A stretch of 12,213 nt of DNA from Actinomycetota bacterium (GTDB lineage: Bacteria; Actinomycetota; Thermoleophilia; Gaiellales; Gaiellaceae): positions 1 to 12,213 of the forward strand of contig JACDAS010000001.1 of assembly GCA_013695295.1 (NCBI GenBank), given 5' to 3'. This document shows, in pieces, positions 1-7,800 of the stretch. The translations under genes were made by a program, and so were the position numbers. Position 1 is the stretch's first letter, and each line of letters opens with the position of its first letter. The notes below the pieces were generated by a model. The model was not told the DNA's origin. It worked only from the letters and a program-made list of their open reading frames with translations, and did no database searches.

Positions 1-392
1 TACCAGTCGATCGCGACCTCGTGAATGCGCCCGTCGAGGAAGGCGGCGTACTGCGAGACGAGCGTCCTGACCCGCTTGCCCTTCCACTTGATCACCTTGG
101 TGCCGGGCAGGAGCGTGACCTCGGTCCTGAACGGGAGCCGGGCGACGCGACCGAGCATGAGCACCGAGTCGACCGCGGCGGTCGGGTGGAGACGGTTCGT
201 GACCTTCGTCGGACTCGAGAAGCTCGGCGTCTCGAGGTCGACGCGCTTGTCTGCCGGGGCAATCGGCAGGCAGCCCTTGCCGTTCTCCGGCTTGATGCAG
301 GGCTGCTTGCCGGGCGTCGTCGCCGCGAGGCCAACGCCGATGGCTCCCGCGACGACGGCCAAGCCGATCAGAGTTCCGAGCTTGCGAATCAT
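1..392 (-). CDS. Secreted protein of unknown function, partial (C-terminus off the left edge)
   Basis: The gene reads leftward from ATG at 392-390 and is still open at base 1, giving 130 codons plus two bases (TA, which could begin Tyr or a stop). The start is fixed by an AAGGAGG site five bases upstream. Residues 1-4 are MIRK, followed by an Ala/Gly/Val-rich hydrophobic stretch (about 6-24), so a Sec signal peptide or N-terminal anchor is likely. The mature part has two cysteines (32 and 41), a TPSFSSPTKVTN segment (55-66) and a beta-like stretch ending FLDGRIHEVAIDWY (118-131). From memory, this resembles actinobacterial secreted hypothetical proteins in which such a segment continues into an AQD-x-x-G-x-VWYFGE motif and the protein is about twice as long. 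That continuation lies outside the window, so it is inference. It is transcribed divergently from the next gene. No function is assigned. Confidence 0.82.
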   Translation of the reverse strand, partial: MIRKLGTLIGLAVVAGAIGVGLAATTPGKQPCIKPENGKGCLPIAPADKRVDLETPSFSSPTKVTNRLHPTAAVDSVLMLGRVARLPFRTEVTLLPGTKVIKWKGKRVRTLVSQYAAFLDGRIHEVAIDW

Positions 393-397
393 GCGAG

Positions 398-404
398 CCT
401 CCTT
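398..404 (-). promoter_or_regulatory. Ribosome binding site of the partial secreted-protein gene
   Basis: On the minus strand this reads AAGGAGG, a full anti-16S match, with five bases (CTCGC) before the ATG at 392. It is the main reason for choosing that start. Confidence 0.85.
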
Positions 405-493
405 GAGTTGGAGTAGATGTCCGGACGGTAGGAGCGGAGGGATGAGAGCCTCGTGAGAGATGAGCTGGACATGAGAAGCCGGTCGAACACCGC

Positions 494-499
494 TAGGCT
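494..499 (+). promoter_or_regulatory. Possible -10 box for a leaderless transcript of the 509 gene
   Basis: TAGGCT matches the TANNNT form of actinobacterial -10 boxes and lies nine bases before GTG 509. A transcript starting at about 506-509 would have no leader, which would explain the lack of a properly spaced ribosome binding site. No well-spaced -35 box is visible, so this is tentative. Confidence 0.3.
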
Positions 500-508
500 G
501 AGCCGGAG

Positions 509-1138
509 GTGCCGCTCCGAAACCGGGTGACGCCGCTTGGCGCCCTTGTCGCGGATCCGGCTCGCGGGCTCGTCTACGGCAACCGCGGCTGCCTCCACGA
601 CGAGGCCGGGCGGATTCGCCGCCGCTACGCCGGCCGGCGGTGGATCGCGTGCCGCCTCCGGTTCCGTGGCTGGCACCGCGAGCCGCTGCTACAGCCCGGG
701 CGATTCACCGAGCTCTTCTTCCTCGACGAGGCGACCGCATTCGCCGCCGGACATCGTCCGTGCGCGCTCTGCCGTCGTGCCGACTACAACCGGCTCCTCG
801 CGCTGTGGAGGGAGCTGTACCCGGGTCGCGCTGGAGCGGACGCGGTCGACACACGACTCCACGGCGAGCGGGTCGCACCCGGCACCCGCGCGCAACTCCA
901 CCACGATGGACGGCTCGAGGACCTTCCCGACGGTGCCTTCGTCTTGCGAGACGGGGAGCCCTGGCTCGTGCTCGGCCGCAGGCTGTTGCGCTGGACCCCG
1001 GGTGGGTACGAGAGCTCGGTGCAGCGACCGGGCCGCGGGTACGCAGTGCTGATCACGCCTCCCTCCCTCGTCGCGGTCCTCCGTGCCGGCTGGGAGCCGT
1101 CCGTACCGCTCCTACACCCCTCTGCGCTGCCCGGGTAA
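509..1138 (+). CDS. Conserved uncharacterised protein with a GHRPCxxCRR motif
   Basis: This gene encodes 209 residues and looks complete. Recognisable blocks are LRNRVTPLG near the N-terminus (3-11), NRGCLHDE (25-32), and a dense block at 66-95 running from FTELFFLDEATAFAAGHRPC to CRRADYNR, with Cys85 and Cys88 as a CxxC pair. The C-terminus has TPPSLVAVLRAGW (183-195). I recall the same blocks in a widespread bacterial family annotated only as hypothetical. The CxxC in an Arg-rich RPCxxCRR setting recalls the zinc-binding N-domain of Ada-type proteins, but the other ligands of that domain are not evident, so nucleic acid or metal binding is only a guess. GTG at 509 is the only start between the in-frame TAG at 494 and the conserved N-terminus. 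Its GGAGG overlaps the start codon, so translation may be leaderless or weak. No signal peptide or membrane segment is seen. Confidence 0.85.
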   Translation: MPLRNRVTPLGALVADPARGLVYGNRGCLHDEAGRIRRRYAGRRWIACRLRFRGWHREPLLQPGRFTELFFLDEATAFAAGHRPCALCRRADYNRLLALWRELYPGRAGADAVDTRLHGERVAPGTRAQLHHDGRLEDLPDGAFVLRDGEPWLVLGRRLLRWTPGGYESSVQRPGRGYAVLITPPSLVAVLRAGWEPSVPLLHPSALPG

Positions 1139-1156
1139 GCGTCTGAGCCTGGCGCA

Positions 1157-1185
1157 TTGCTTCGGGCCGGCCGATCTGGTATTCA
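1157..1185 (+). promoter_or_regulatory. Weak promoter candidate ahead of the giant gene pair
   Basis: TTGCTT (1157-1162) and TATTCA (1180-1185) are separated by exactly 17 bases, and a TGG precedes the second box like an extended -10. Each hexamer matches the sigma-70 consensus at only three positions. This lies in the 125-base gap (1139-1263) between the 509 gene and the giant pair. The gap holds no gene and no clear terminator hairpin, so the pair may also be read through from upstream. Confidence 0.25.
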
Positions 1186-1250
1186 AACCGGCGCAGGCGG
1201 CTCCGTTGCCAATCAGGTCGAGCTCCACCCTCTTGCCGTCGGAGGGCAGC

Positions 1251-1257
1251 GAGGAGG
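1251..1257 (+). promoter_or_regulatory. Ribosome binding site of the first giant gene
   Basis: GAGGAGG ends six bases before GTG 1264. This strong, well-spaced site decides the start of the first giant gene over the next in-phase or out-of-phase GTG codons. Confidence 0.7.
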
Positions 1258-1263
1258 CGGCAG

Positions 1264-4200
1264 GTGCCCCCACCGGGTGGACGAGAACGGAACAGGCGGC
1301 GCGGGCTCGGCGAGGACGTCCTCGACGTCGACCTCTCGCTCGTCTGGAAGGAGATCGTTCGGCGAGCGCCCGAGGAGTTTCGCGTCTCGGTTCGGCGGCC
1401 AGACGACCTCCTAGTCCTCGACCTCGTGTTCGAGAACCTCCAGCTCTCGGGCGAAGCGCCACCGGCACTCGTGCGCAGGAATCCGAGCGCCGGCGCGTAC
1501 CTCCTCGCCGAGTTCCCGCCGCAGAGCTTCGCCGAGGAGGCGTTCCTCGACGCGACCGGGTCGAGCGACACGAGCGACAAGGAGGTCTCGAAGCACCCGG
1601 ACTATCCGAAGAAGAACCAGGCCGGCGGCGCCCCGGCCGAAGACCTGCCGAACCAGCTGCCGCTCGCGCGGGTGCGGATGTCCGGCCGGAGCCGGGTGGG
1701 CCTGCGGATGCCCGCCGAGGAGACGGCGCTGCCGTACACCCTGCCGGACGTGCTCCGGGCGTTGCGGACGTGGCCGATGCGCCTGGACATCACAGCGGCG
1801 CCCGACCCCGAGATCCGGCGAGAGGAGCTCCTGGAGCTCGACCGGCACTGGCTCGGCGCCCTTGCCGCGGGCCTTGCCTGGGAGGCGGCGTCGGCGGCTC
1901 TTGCGATCGGCCTCGCCGAGCGCGGGGTAGAGCGCCTCGAGCGCCCCCTCGCGCAGGCAGGCCGTCGGGTCGCGGAGCTCACCGCCGGCGTGCTGACGCA
2001 GGGCTCCCGGCGCACTCTGTCGCGGGACGTCGCGGCCGCGATGGAAGCCGAGCTGGCGAGGCTGACGGAGCAGTTTCCGGCGCTCGTCGAGCCGACGGCC
2101 CGCTCGGCCGCGGTCGCCGCCCTGGCGCTCGAGTCGACGCGCGCGCTCGCGGGCCGCGGTGGCGAGCTCGACGTCGACGCCGAAGCGCTCGCGCGGCTCC
2201 CGTACCTCCAGCTCCTGCTCGCCCCGCACGAGCCTTCGGCCGGCGTCACGGCGCTCGAGCTGCCGCACCGGCTGATCCTGTCGCCGCTGGGAGACTCCCG
2301 CTGGCGCCACAGCGACACGCACGTGGAGCACCGCGGTCGCACGGAGCTCTGGCACACGCGTCTCTCGACCGGCGAGGGCGAGGCCGGCGCCGACGGCTCG
2401 AGCAAGGTTCGCGCGATCTGGTCGCCTGACTACCCGACGGACGACCCGGACCTCTTCCCGCTCCTCGACCCGCCGCAGCGCCCGTTCCGGGCGACGCTCG
2501 ACCCACTCGATCGGAAGCTGCTCGTCCGACTCATGGCCGGGTTCGGCGAGCGGGTCGACGCCCGCAGGGCCTACCGCCCTCGGTCGAGTCTCGCGAGCCG
2601 GCTGGCGCTCTCGTCGCTCGGCGGTCTGCTCGAGGTCGAGGGGAACTGGACGACGCGACCCGAGGGCGTCGACCTCGAGCAGTGGCGCCACCTGGCGACC
2701 CTCGGCCGCGACCACTACGTCCGCGTCGTCTACGCGGGCTTCCTCTGCCCCTTCGGCCACGCCGCGTCGCTGATCAAGGTGACCGAGCGAAAGTTCGAGC
2801 CGCTCGGCGACGACCCCACCGGCGAGCGCGTCACCGTGCTCCGCCAGCGCTTCTTCATCGCCGTGCGAGAGCCCTTCAAGCTCTACGACGGCAGCCGGCA
2901 CGTGTTCGACGGCAACACCTTCCCCTTCACGGCCGTCGAGATCCTGAGCCGCGTCACCCCGAACCTGCAGGAGCCGGGATCGGCGCCGACCCGGATCCCC
3001 GGGCCAGAGGGGGCAGCGATCTACGCGCTCGTCCCGGCCCGCGCAGCGTTCTGGCCGATGGTCTCCCCCAGCGAGCCGTTCCCGTTCGACCTTGCGGCCA
3101 CCGACCTCTGCGGGAACCGGGTCACCTTCTCGCTGCCCCTCCTCTTCGTCGGCGAGAACGCGAACTTCCCGGCAACCACCGCCGCGCTCATTCGCGACGC
3201 CTACGGCAAGGCGCCTGGGGCGCGGCGTCTCGCCGACACCGGAGGTGCGACGATCTGCTTCGCGCCGCCGGCCCCGCCGGGGTCGGACTCGAAGGGCGAT
3301 CCCCGCCTGCCGGCGGCCAGCCTCGTCTTCCGGGCCGACGACGTCAGCGGACCCGAACGGTTCAAGCCCACCTTCTACCCGGCGATCGCCGAGGCCCAGA
3401 TCGGGATCCGGGCGGTGCAGCGACTGCTCGGGCAGTCGAACGCGTTGGTGGGGACGGCCTACGCCGACGTCTACCGCGACAAGGGCTTCGGCGCCGGCAA
3501 CGAAGGCGAGGTCTTCCTGCGGACGCTGACCGACTACGCCCTCGACTTCGGGGACGGGCCGGGCAAGCCCAAGAGCGACGCGCTCGGAGCGCTCGTCTCT
3601 CCGTCGATGGGCATCGCCGGCCTCTCGCGCATCGCCGGGCCTGTGGGCGACGTGGGGACGGCGGCGGCGAACTCCTTCGATCCGCTGAAGTTCTTCGAGG
3701 GCGCGAAGATCCTCGGCGGGATCCCGCTCGAGACGCTGCTCGGAGCCGTGCCGCTCTCGGGGCCGGCAGCGCCGAGGATGCTCGCCCGCGAGCTGGCAGC
3801 CGAGGGCGACCTGCCGGCGCGGGTGGAGGCGAGCTTCACCTGGCGGACGGAGATCGCGAAGTCCGATCCGGCGGGGCTCTTCGTCCCACGAGCGAACCCC
3901 GCAGCGCCGACGACGCTCGACATGTCGGGCGTCGTCACGACGCCGGTCGGAGAGCCGGCGGCCGCCTCGTTCGAGGCCAACGCCCGCCTCGAGAACTTCA
4001 AGGTCAACCTCTTCGGCTTCATCGTGCTCTGGTTCGACCTGCTCCGGTTCGAGGCGAAGCGCGGCCAGAAGCCGGACGTCGTCGTCGACCTGCACCCCGG
4101 CGACGACGCGATCGTGTTCGGCGGCCCGCTCGAGTTCGTCAATGGCCTGCGCTCGCTCATCCCGTCGGGAGGGTTCTCCGATCCGCCCAGCCTCACCGTC

Positions 4201-4854
4201 ACCCCGAGCGGCATCGCAGCCAGCTACTCGCTGAATCTACCAAACGTCGAGGTCGGCATCTTCGCTCTCTCGAACGCGTCGCTCGGGGCCGGGTTCTCCC
4301 TGCCCTTCGACGCGCGGCCGGCGAGCGTGCGCTTCAACTTCTCCGAGCGCCAGCATCCGTTCAGCCTGACCGTCTCGCTCTTTGGTGGCGGGGGCTTCTT
4401 CGCGATCGGCATCGGATCAGCCGGGGTGCAGGAGATCGAGGCCGCCCTCGAGTTCGGCGCGGCGGTCGCGATCGATCTCGGGGTCGCGTCAGGCGGGGTC
4501 GAGATCAAGGCGGGCGTGTACTTCCACTGGCTGGAGCCGGTTTCCGGCAAGGGCTCGGTCGAGCTCGCGGGCTACGTACGCCTGCACGGGGAGCTGACGC
4601 TGCTCGGGATCTTCTCGGCCTCCCTGACGTTCAATCTCCAGCTCGGCTACCTGAAGGAGGGCGGCGAGTCGATCGTCTCGGGCGAGGCGACGCTCGTCGT
4701 CGAGATCGAGATCCTGTTCCTCAGCATGGACGTCTCCGTGTCGTGCCGACGCGAGTTCGCGGGCTCGGAGTCCGACCCCGGGTTCGTGGAGCTGATCCCG
4801 AACCAGACGACCTGGAGCCGCTACTGCAATGCCTTCGCGGAGGAGGCCGCCTAG
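1264..4854 (+). CDS. Giant uncharacterised protein A (1196 aa), first gene of a two-gene unit
   Basis: No signal peptide: the N-terminus is Arg/Pro-rich, then VLDVDLSLVWKEI, so the product starts in the cytoplasm. Blocks in order: an N-terminal alpha/beta region (about 15-175); a long Ala/Leu/Glu-rich helical region (about 190-300); a strand-rich region with LELPHRLILSP then GRTELWHTRL (358-367); a dense block around TLGRDHYVRVVYAGF...PFGHAASLIKVTERKF (479-511); RQRFFIAVREP (about 528-538); FKPTFYPAIAEAQIGI (about 700-715); SPSMGIAGLSRIAGPVG (about 779-795); and a Gly-rich alternating-hydrophobic C-terminal region (about 976-1168) containing LFGGGGFFAIGIG. I recall similar blocks in large hypothetical proteins of Streptomyces and other bacteria, but no experimentally known function. 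No catalytic motif is apparent. The coding frame shows consistent GC-third bias throughout, so it is not a chance reading frame. The function is unknown; a structural or assembly role is only an inference. Confidence 0.88.
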   Translation: MPPPGGRERNRRRGLGEDVLDVDLSLVWKEIVRRAPEEFRVSVRRPDDLLVLDLVFENLQLSGEAPPALVRRNPSAGAYLLAEFPPQSFAEEAFLDATGSSDTSDKEVSKHPDYPKKNQAGGAPAEDLPNQLPLARVRMSGRSRVGLRMPAEETALPYTLPDVLRALRTWPMRLDITAAPDPEIRREELLELDRHWLGALAAGLAWEAASAALAIGLAERGVERLERPLAQAGRRVAELTAGVLTQGSRRTLSRDVAAAMEAELARLTEQFPALVEPTARSAAVAALALESTRALAGRGGELDVDAEALARLPYLQLLLAPHEPSAGVTALELPHRLILSPLGDSRWRHSDTHVEHRGRTELWHTRLSTGEGEAGADGSSKVRAIWSPDYPTDDPDLFPLLDPPQRPFRATLDPLDRKLLVRLMAGFGERVDARRAYRPRSSLASRLALSSLGGLLEVEGNWTTRPEGVDLEQWRHLATLGRDHYVRVVYAGFLCPFGHAASLIKVTERKFEPLGDDPTGERVTVLRQRFFIAVREPFKLYDGSRHVFDGNTFPFTAVEILSRVTPNLQEPGSAPTRIPGPEGAAIYALVPARAAFWPMVSPSEPFPFDLAATDLCGNRVTFSLPLLFVGENANFPATTAALIRDAYGKAPGARRLADTGGATICFAPPAPPGSDSKGDPRLPAASLVFRADDVSGPERFKPTFYPAIAEAQIGIRAVQRLLGQSNALVGTAYADVYRDKGFGAGNEGEVFLRTLTDYALDFGDGPGKPKSDALGALVSPSMGIAGLSRIAGPVGDVGTAAANSFDPLKFFEGAKILGGIPLETLLGAVPLSGPAAPRMLARELAAEGDLPARVEASFTWRTEIAKSDPAGLFVPRANPAAPTTLDMSGVVTTPVGEPAAASFEANARLENFKVNLFGFIVLWFDLLRFEAKRGQKPDVVVDLHPGDDAIVFGGPLEFVNGLRSLIPSGGFSDPPSLTVTPSGIAASYSLNLPNVEVGIFALSNASLGAGFSLPFDARPASVRFNFSERQHPFSLTVSLFGGGGFFAIGIGSAGVQEIEAALEFGAAVAIDLGVASGGVEIKAGVYFHWLEPVSGKGSVELAGYVRLHGELTLLGIFSASLTFNLQLGYLKEGGESIVSGEATLVVEIEILFLSMDVSVSCRREFAGSESDPGFVELIPNQTTWSRYCNAFAEEAA
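4839..4846 (+). promoter_or_regulatory. Ribosome binding site of the second giant gene, inside the end of the first
   Basis: GGAGGAGG lies in the last codons of giant gene A, where it encodes the Glu-Glu of the C-terminus, 11 bases before GTG 4858. A ribosome finishing A therefore sits on the B start signal, which favours translational coupling. The spacing is slightly long. Confidence 0.6.
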
Positions 4855-4857
4855 CTC

Positions 4858-7800
4858 GTGGCCAGCCAGACCGTCCTCTGGACACCGCTCCCGAACCGCT
4901 ACACGGCGGACGGCGGGTCGCTTCGCTTGTCGCTCCTCGCGTCGCCGCGCCTCGTCCCGGACGGGGCCCCGGGCACGCTCGATGCCTTTCCGGACTTTCT
5001 CGACTGGCCGGCCAGCGTCTCGGCCTCGACGTTCACGGTCACACTCGGGGCGAGCGGGGTGACCCTCTCGGGCGAGGAGATCTCCGGAGCCGTCGCCCTG
5101 CCGGACTCCGCAACCTGGCGGGCGCTCTTTCCCCCCGCCACGATCGTCTTCCCATTTGCGTTCCGCGATCTCTCCTCGAATGCCGTGGTCTCGTACGACG
5201 CGGTAGCGATGGACGATCTCGCGCGCTCGCTCTACGGCGGTCTCGCGCGGAGCGCCGAGGGACGGCTTCCGGCGGTCTCCGAGCTTCTGGACGACCTCGG
5301 GTGGGGCGAGCTCGTCGATGCGGTGGCCGCCAACGACCGCAGCTTCGCGAACCACGACACCGGTCTCCGCGACCCGGTGCGAGGGTTCGATCTCGCCCGG
5401 CAGGAGCAAGGAATGCGTGGCGACGTCAGCGCAGGGCTCGCAGTGACCCTCGCCCGGTTCGTGACCTTTCACACGCCCCCATCGACGCCGCGGACCGTCG
5501 AGCGCGCCCGCACCGACGATGAGCGCATCACGACGCGGACGCTCGAGTACGAGCGGACCGAGCTGCCGGCGGCCACCGACTTCGCGGAGCGGATCGACTT
5601 CCATCAGATCGTCTCGGCCGCCAACCAGTATCCGACCTTGCTGCGCCGGCTGGGGCTGGTCGTCGACTTCGTCCTCGACCCCGCCACGTTCTCGCCTGCG
5701 GCGGATGCGCTGCTCGCGGTCAGCGTCGAGTGGCCGGAGATCGACGGGGCAGTCGCGCCCGCCCCCGCTGCCTCACCGCAGGTCCGAGCGACCCTGTCGG
5801 CCTCGCAGTTCGAAGCCCTGCCGCGCGTCGCCCCGGAGCCCGGCGACTTTCGCGCGTCCGAGGGGCTGCTCGACCTCGATCCCGAGCGGTTCCGGCTCGT
5901 CCAGACCGACGTCGACGGAGCGGGGCTGAAGCTGATCGGCTTCGCACGCTCCCTGGCCCGCGCCCGGCCGCCCGAGCAGCGCGTCGACCCGACGACCCGC
6001 TTCGAGCGCGAGGTGGGCGCTCCTGCGCTCAGGAGCGCGGGACTGATGCTCGTGCACCGTAGGCGCGGCGTCATGCTCGAGGGCACGCTCGAGCGAAACC
6101 GTGACCGGAACGCCGCGATCGAGGCAGGAACCCCGCTCGAGCTCGCGGCCGAGGACGTCGTGCGCGGCTACCGGATCGACGTGTGGGATGCGGAGACCGG
6201 CCTCTGGCGCTCGCTCTGCCGGCGCGCCGCGGCCTACGACCTGGGCGGCGGCGAGGTCGCCTTCACCGTCCCCGACGAAGAGGGGACGGTGCGCCTGGCG
6301 GCGACGAAGTCCGCCGACCCGGCGTCGAACCAGGATCTCGTCTACCTCCACGAGACGTTGACCGCGTGGACGGGCTGGGGCCTCTGTGCCCCGATGCCGG
6401 GCAGGGCGATCGACCGGAGCGACGCGCCCGCCGACGCGGAGGCCGAGGTGCCGCCCGGGATCCGCCTCCGCACGACGTACGAGCCGGTGCCGGGATCGCT
6501 TCCCCGCCTGCGTTACGGGCGCCGCTACTGGATCCGCGCCCGCCTCGTCGACCTGGCCGGCAACTCGCTCGACCCGCAGGCAGACGACTTCGGGCCCGAG
6601 CGGCCCGACGCGCATGCAACTCCCTACCTGCGCCACGACCCCGTCCAGGCGCCGGCGATCGCCCTCGTACGGCCGGCGGGCGCGACTCCGGAGACGCCAG
6701 CCGAAGGCGAGTCGATGGAGCGGCTCGCGATCCGGAGCTTCAACGTCTCGCCCGCGGACAACGCGGTTCCGAGCGCGCAGCGCGCCCGGCGCTATGCGGT
6801 GCCCGCACGGACGACCGTCAAGGAGGCCGAGCTCCACGGGATGCTCGACTCCGGCGGCAGGGTCGAGGCGGGCTCGTTCGCGCTGCTCAAGGCGAGAGAC
6901 AAGCCGCTGAAGGCGTTCCAGGTCACTGCGACAGGCCCGCTGGCGGGCGCTGCCGCGGGCGAGAAGACCACCTACGCCGTTCTCGGCGAGGAGGCGGCGC
7001 TCCCGTATCTGCCGGACCCCCTCGCGACGGAGGTCGGCGCGAGGATCTTCGGTCTGCCCGGCTGGGACGAGTCGAAGGTGATCCGGGTCGCGCTCTACCG
7101 CGGCGGCGGATCGTGGCCGGACGCACTTCCGTTCCAGATCCAGATCCTGGAGGAGGCAGGCGCGCCGCGCTTCGACGAGGGGGCGGGGGCGCTGGTCGTG
7201 CCACTGCCGAAGGGAGCGCGCGCGACACTTCGACTGTCGGTGCGGCCCTCTGCCGAGGCGCTGCGACTCCTCGCCGTCTGGAGCTGGCTCACCGACGCCG
7301 ACCGGGCGAGCCTCGAGCGGCTGGCGCGGGAGGGGCAGCACTGGATGCTCACTCCCTGGCGGACCGTCGAGCTCGTCCACGCGGTGCAGAAACCGCTGAT
7401 CGCCCCGGACCTGAAGCTCCAGCTCGACCGCTTCTACGGCGAGACGTTCGCGTCCCCCCACTTCACCGCCCGGGTCAGCCTCGCGACCACTGACCGCGTC
7501 GACCTCCGAGCGGAGTGGAACGAGCCGCTCGACGATCCCGCCGCCCCGCTCGGCCAGAACCGGCCGAAGACCGACGAGGCGTTCTCGGTGAAGATCACCG
7601 AGGCACGCTTCTACGCCTCCGCGCTGGACGACCCGGCGCACACGGGAGTTCCCGACCACGAGGTCGTGGGCGCCGACCTCATCCGCGCGGGCGGCCGCTT
7701 CCACGATCTGGTCCAGCCGAAGTACCACGAGCTGGGCGACACGCGGTACCGCCGGATCGAGTACTGGCTCGAGGCGACGACGAGCTTTCGCGAGTACATG

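Larger units (their letters stand above)
393..508. promoter_or_regulatory. Divergent intergenic region with spaced direct repeats
   Basis: This 116-base region separates two divergent genes and must hold both of their promoters. An (A/G)TGAG motif recurs on the plus strand starting at 442, 453, 460 and 471, spaced 11, 7 and 11 bases; the copies at 442, 453 and 471 continue as TGAGA and the one at 460 as TGAGC. Such phasing could be a binding site for a regulator, but the motif is short and chance is possible. A TAGGCT hexamer at 494-499 fits an actinobacterial TANNNT -10 box for the rightward gene. TGGACA at 466-471 resembles a -35 box, but the 22-base spacer is too long for a standard pair. 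I found no convincing promoter for the leftward gene. Confidence 0.35.

Noticed and set aside
1139..1263. RNA gene or riboswitch in the gap before the giant pair
   Set aside because: No tRNA T-loop signature or stable conserved hairpin set is visible; only a GGCCGGCC palindrome and a weak promoter-like pair.
1264..1320. Possible frameshift at the start of giant gene A (GTG 1276 in another phase gives VDENGTGGAGSAR)
   Set aside because: GTG 1264 has a well-spaced GAGGAGG and an open frame. The alternative needs an indel and has a badly spaced ribosome binding site.
1411..4095. Open frame of 894 codons on the minus strand inside giant gene A
   Set aside because: Its translation is Arg/Gly/Glu-rich with low complexity, as expected for the antisense of GC-rich coding DNA. 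The plus-strand frame has sensible composition and motifs.
2682..5522. Open frame of 946 codons on the plus strand in another phase
   Set aside because: It is an Arg/Pro/Ala-rich shadow spanning the A-B junction, with no ribosome binding site and no protein-like blocks.
5773..7728. Open frame of 651 codons on the minus strand inside giant gene B
   Set aside because: Same antisense shadow effect; its composition is unlike any real protein in the window.
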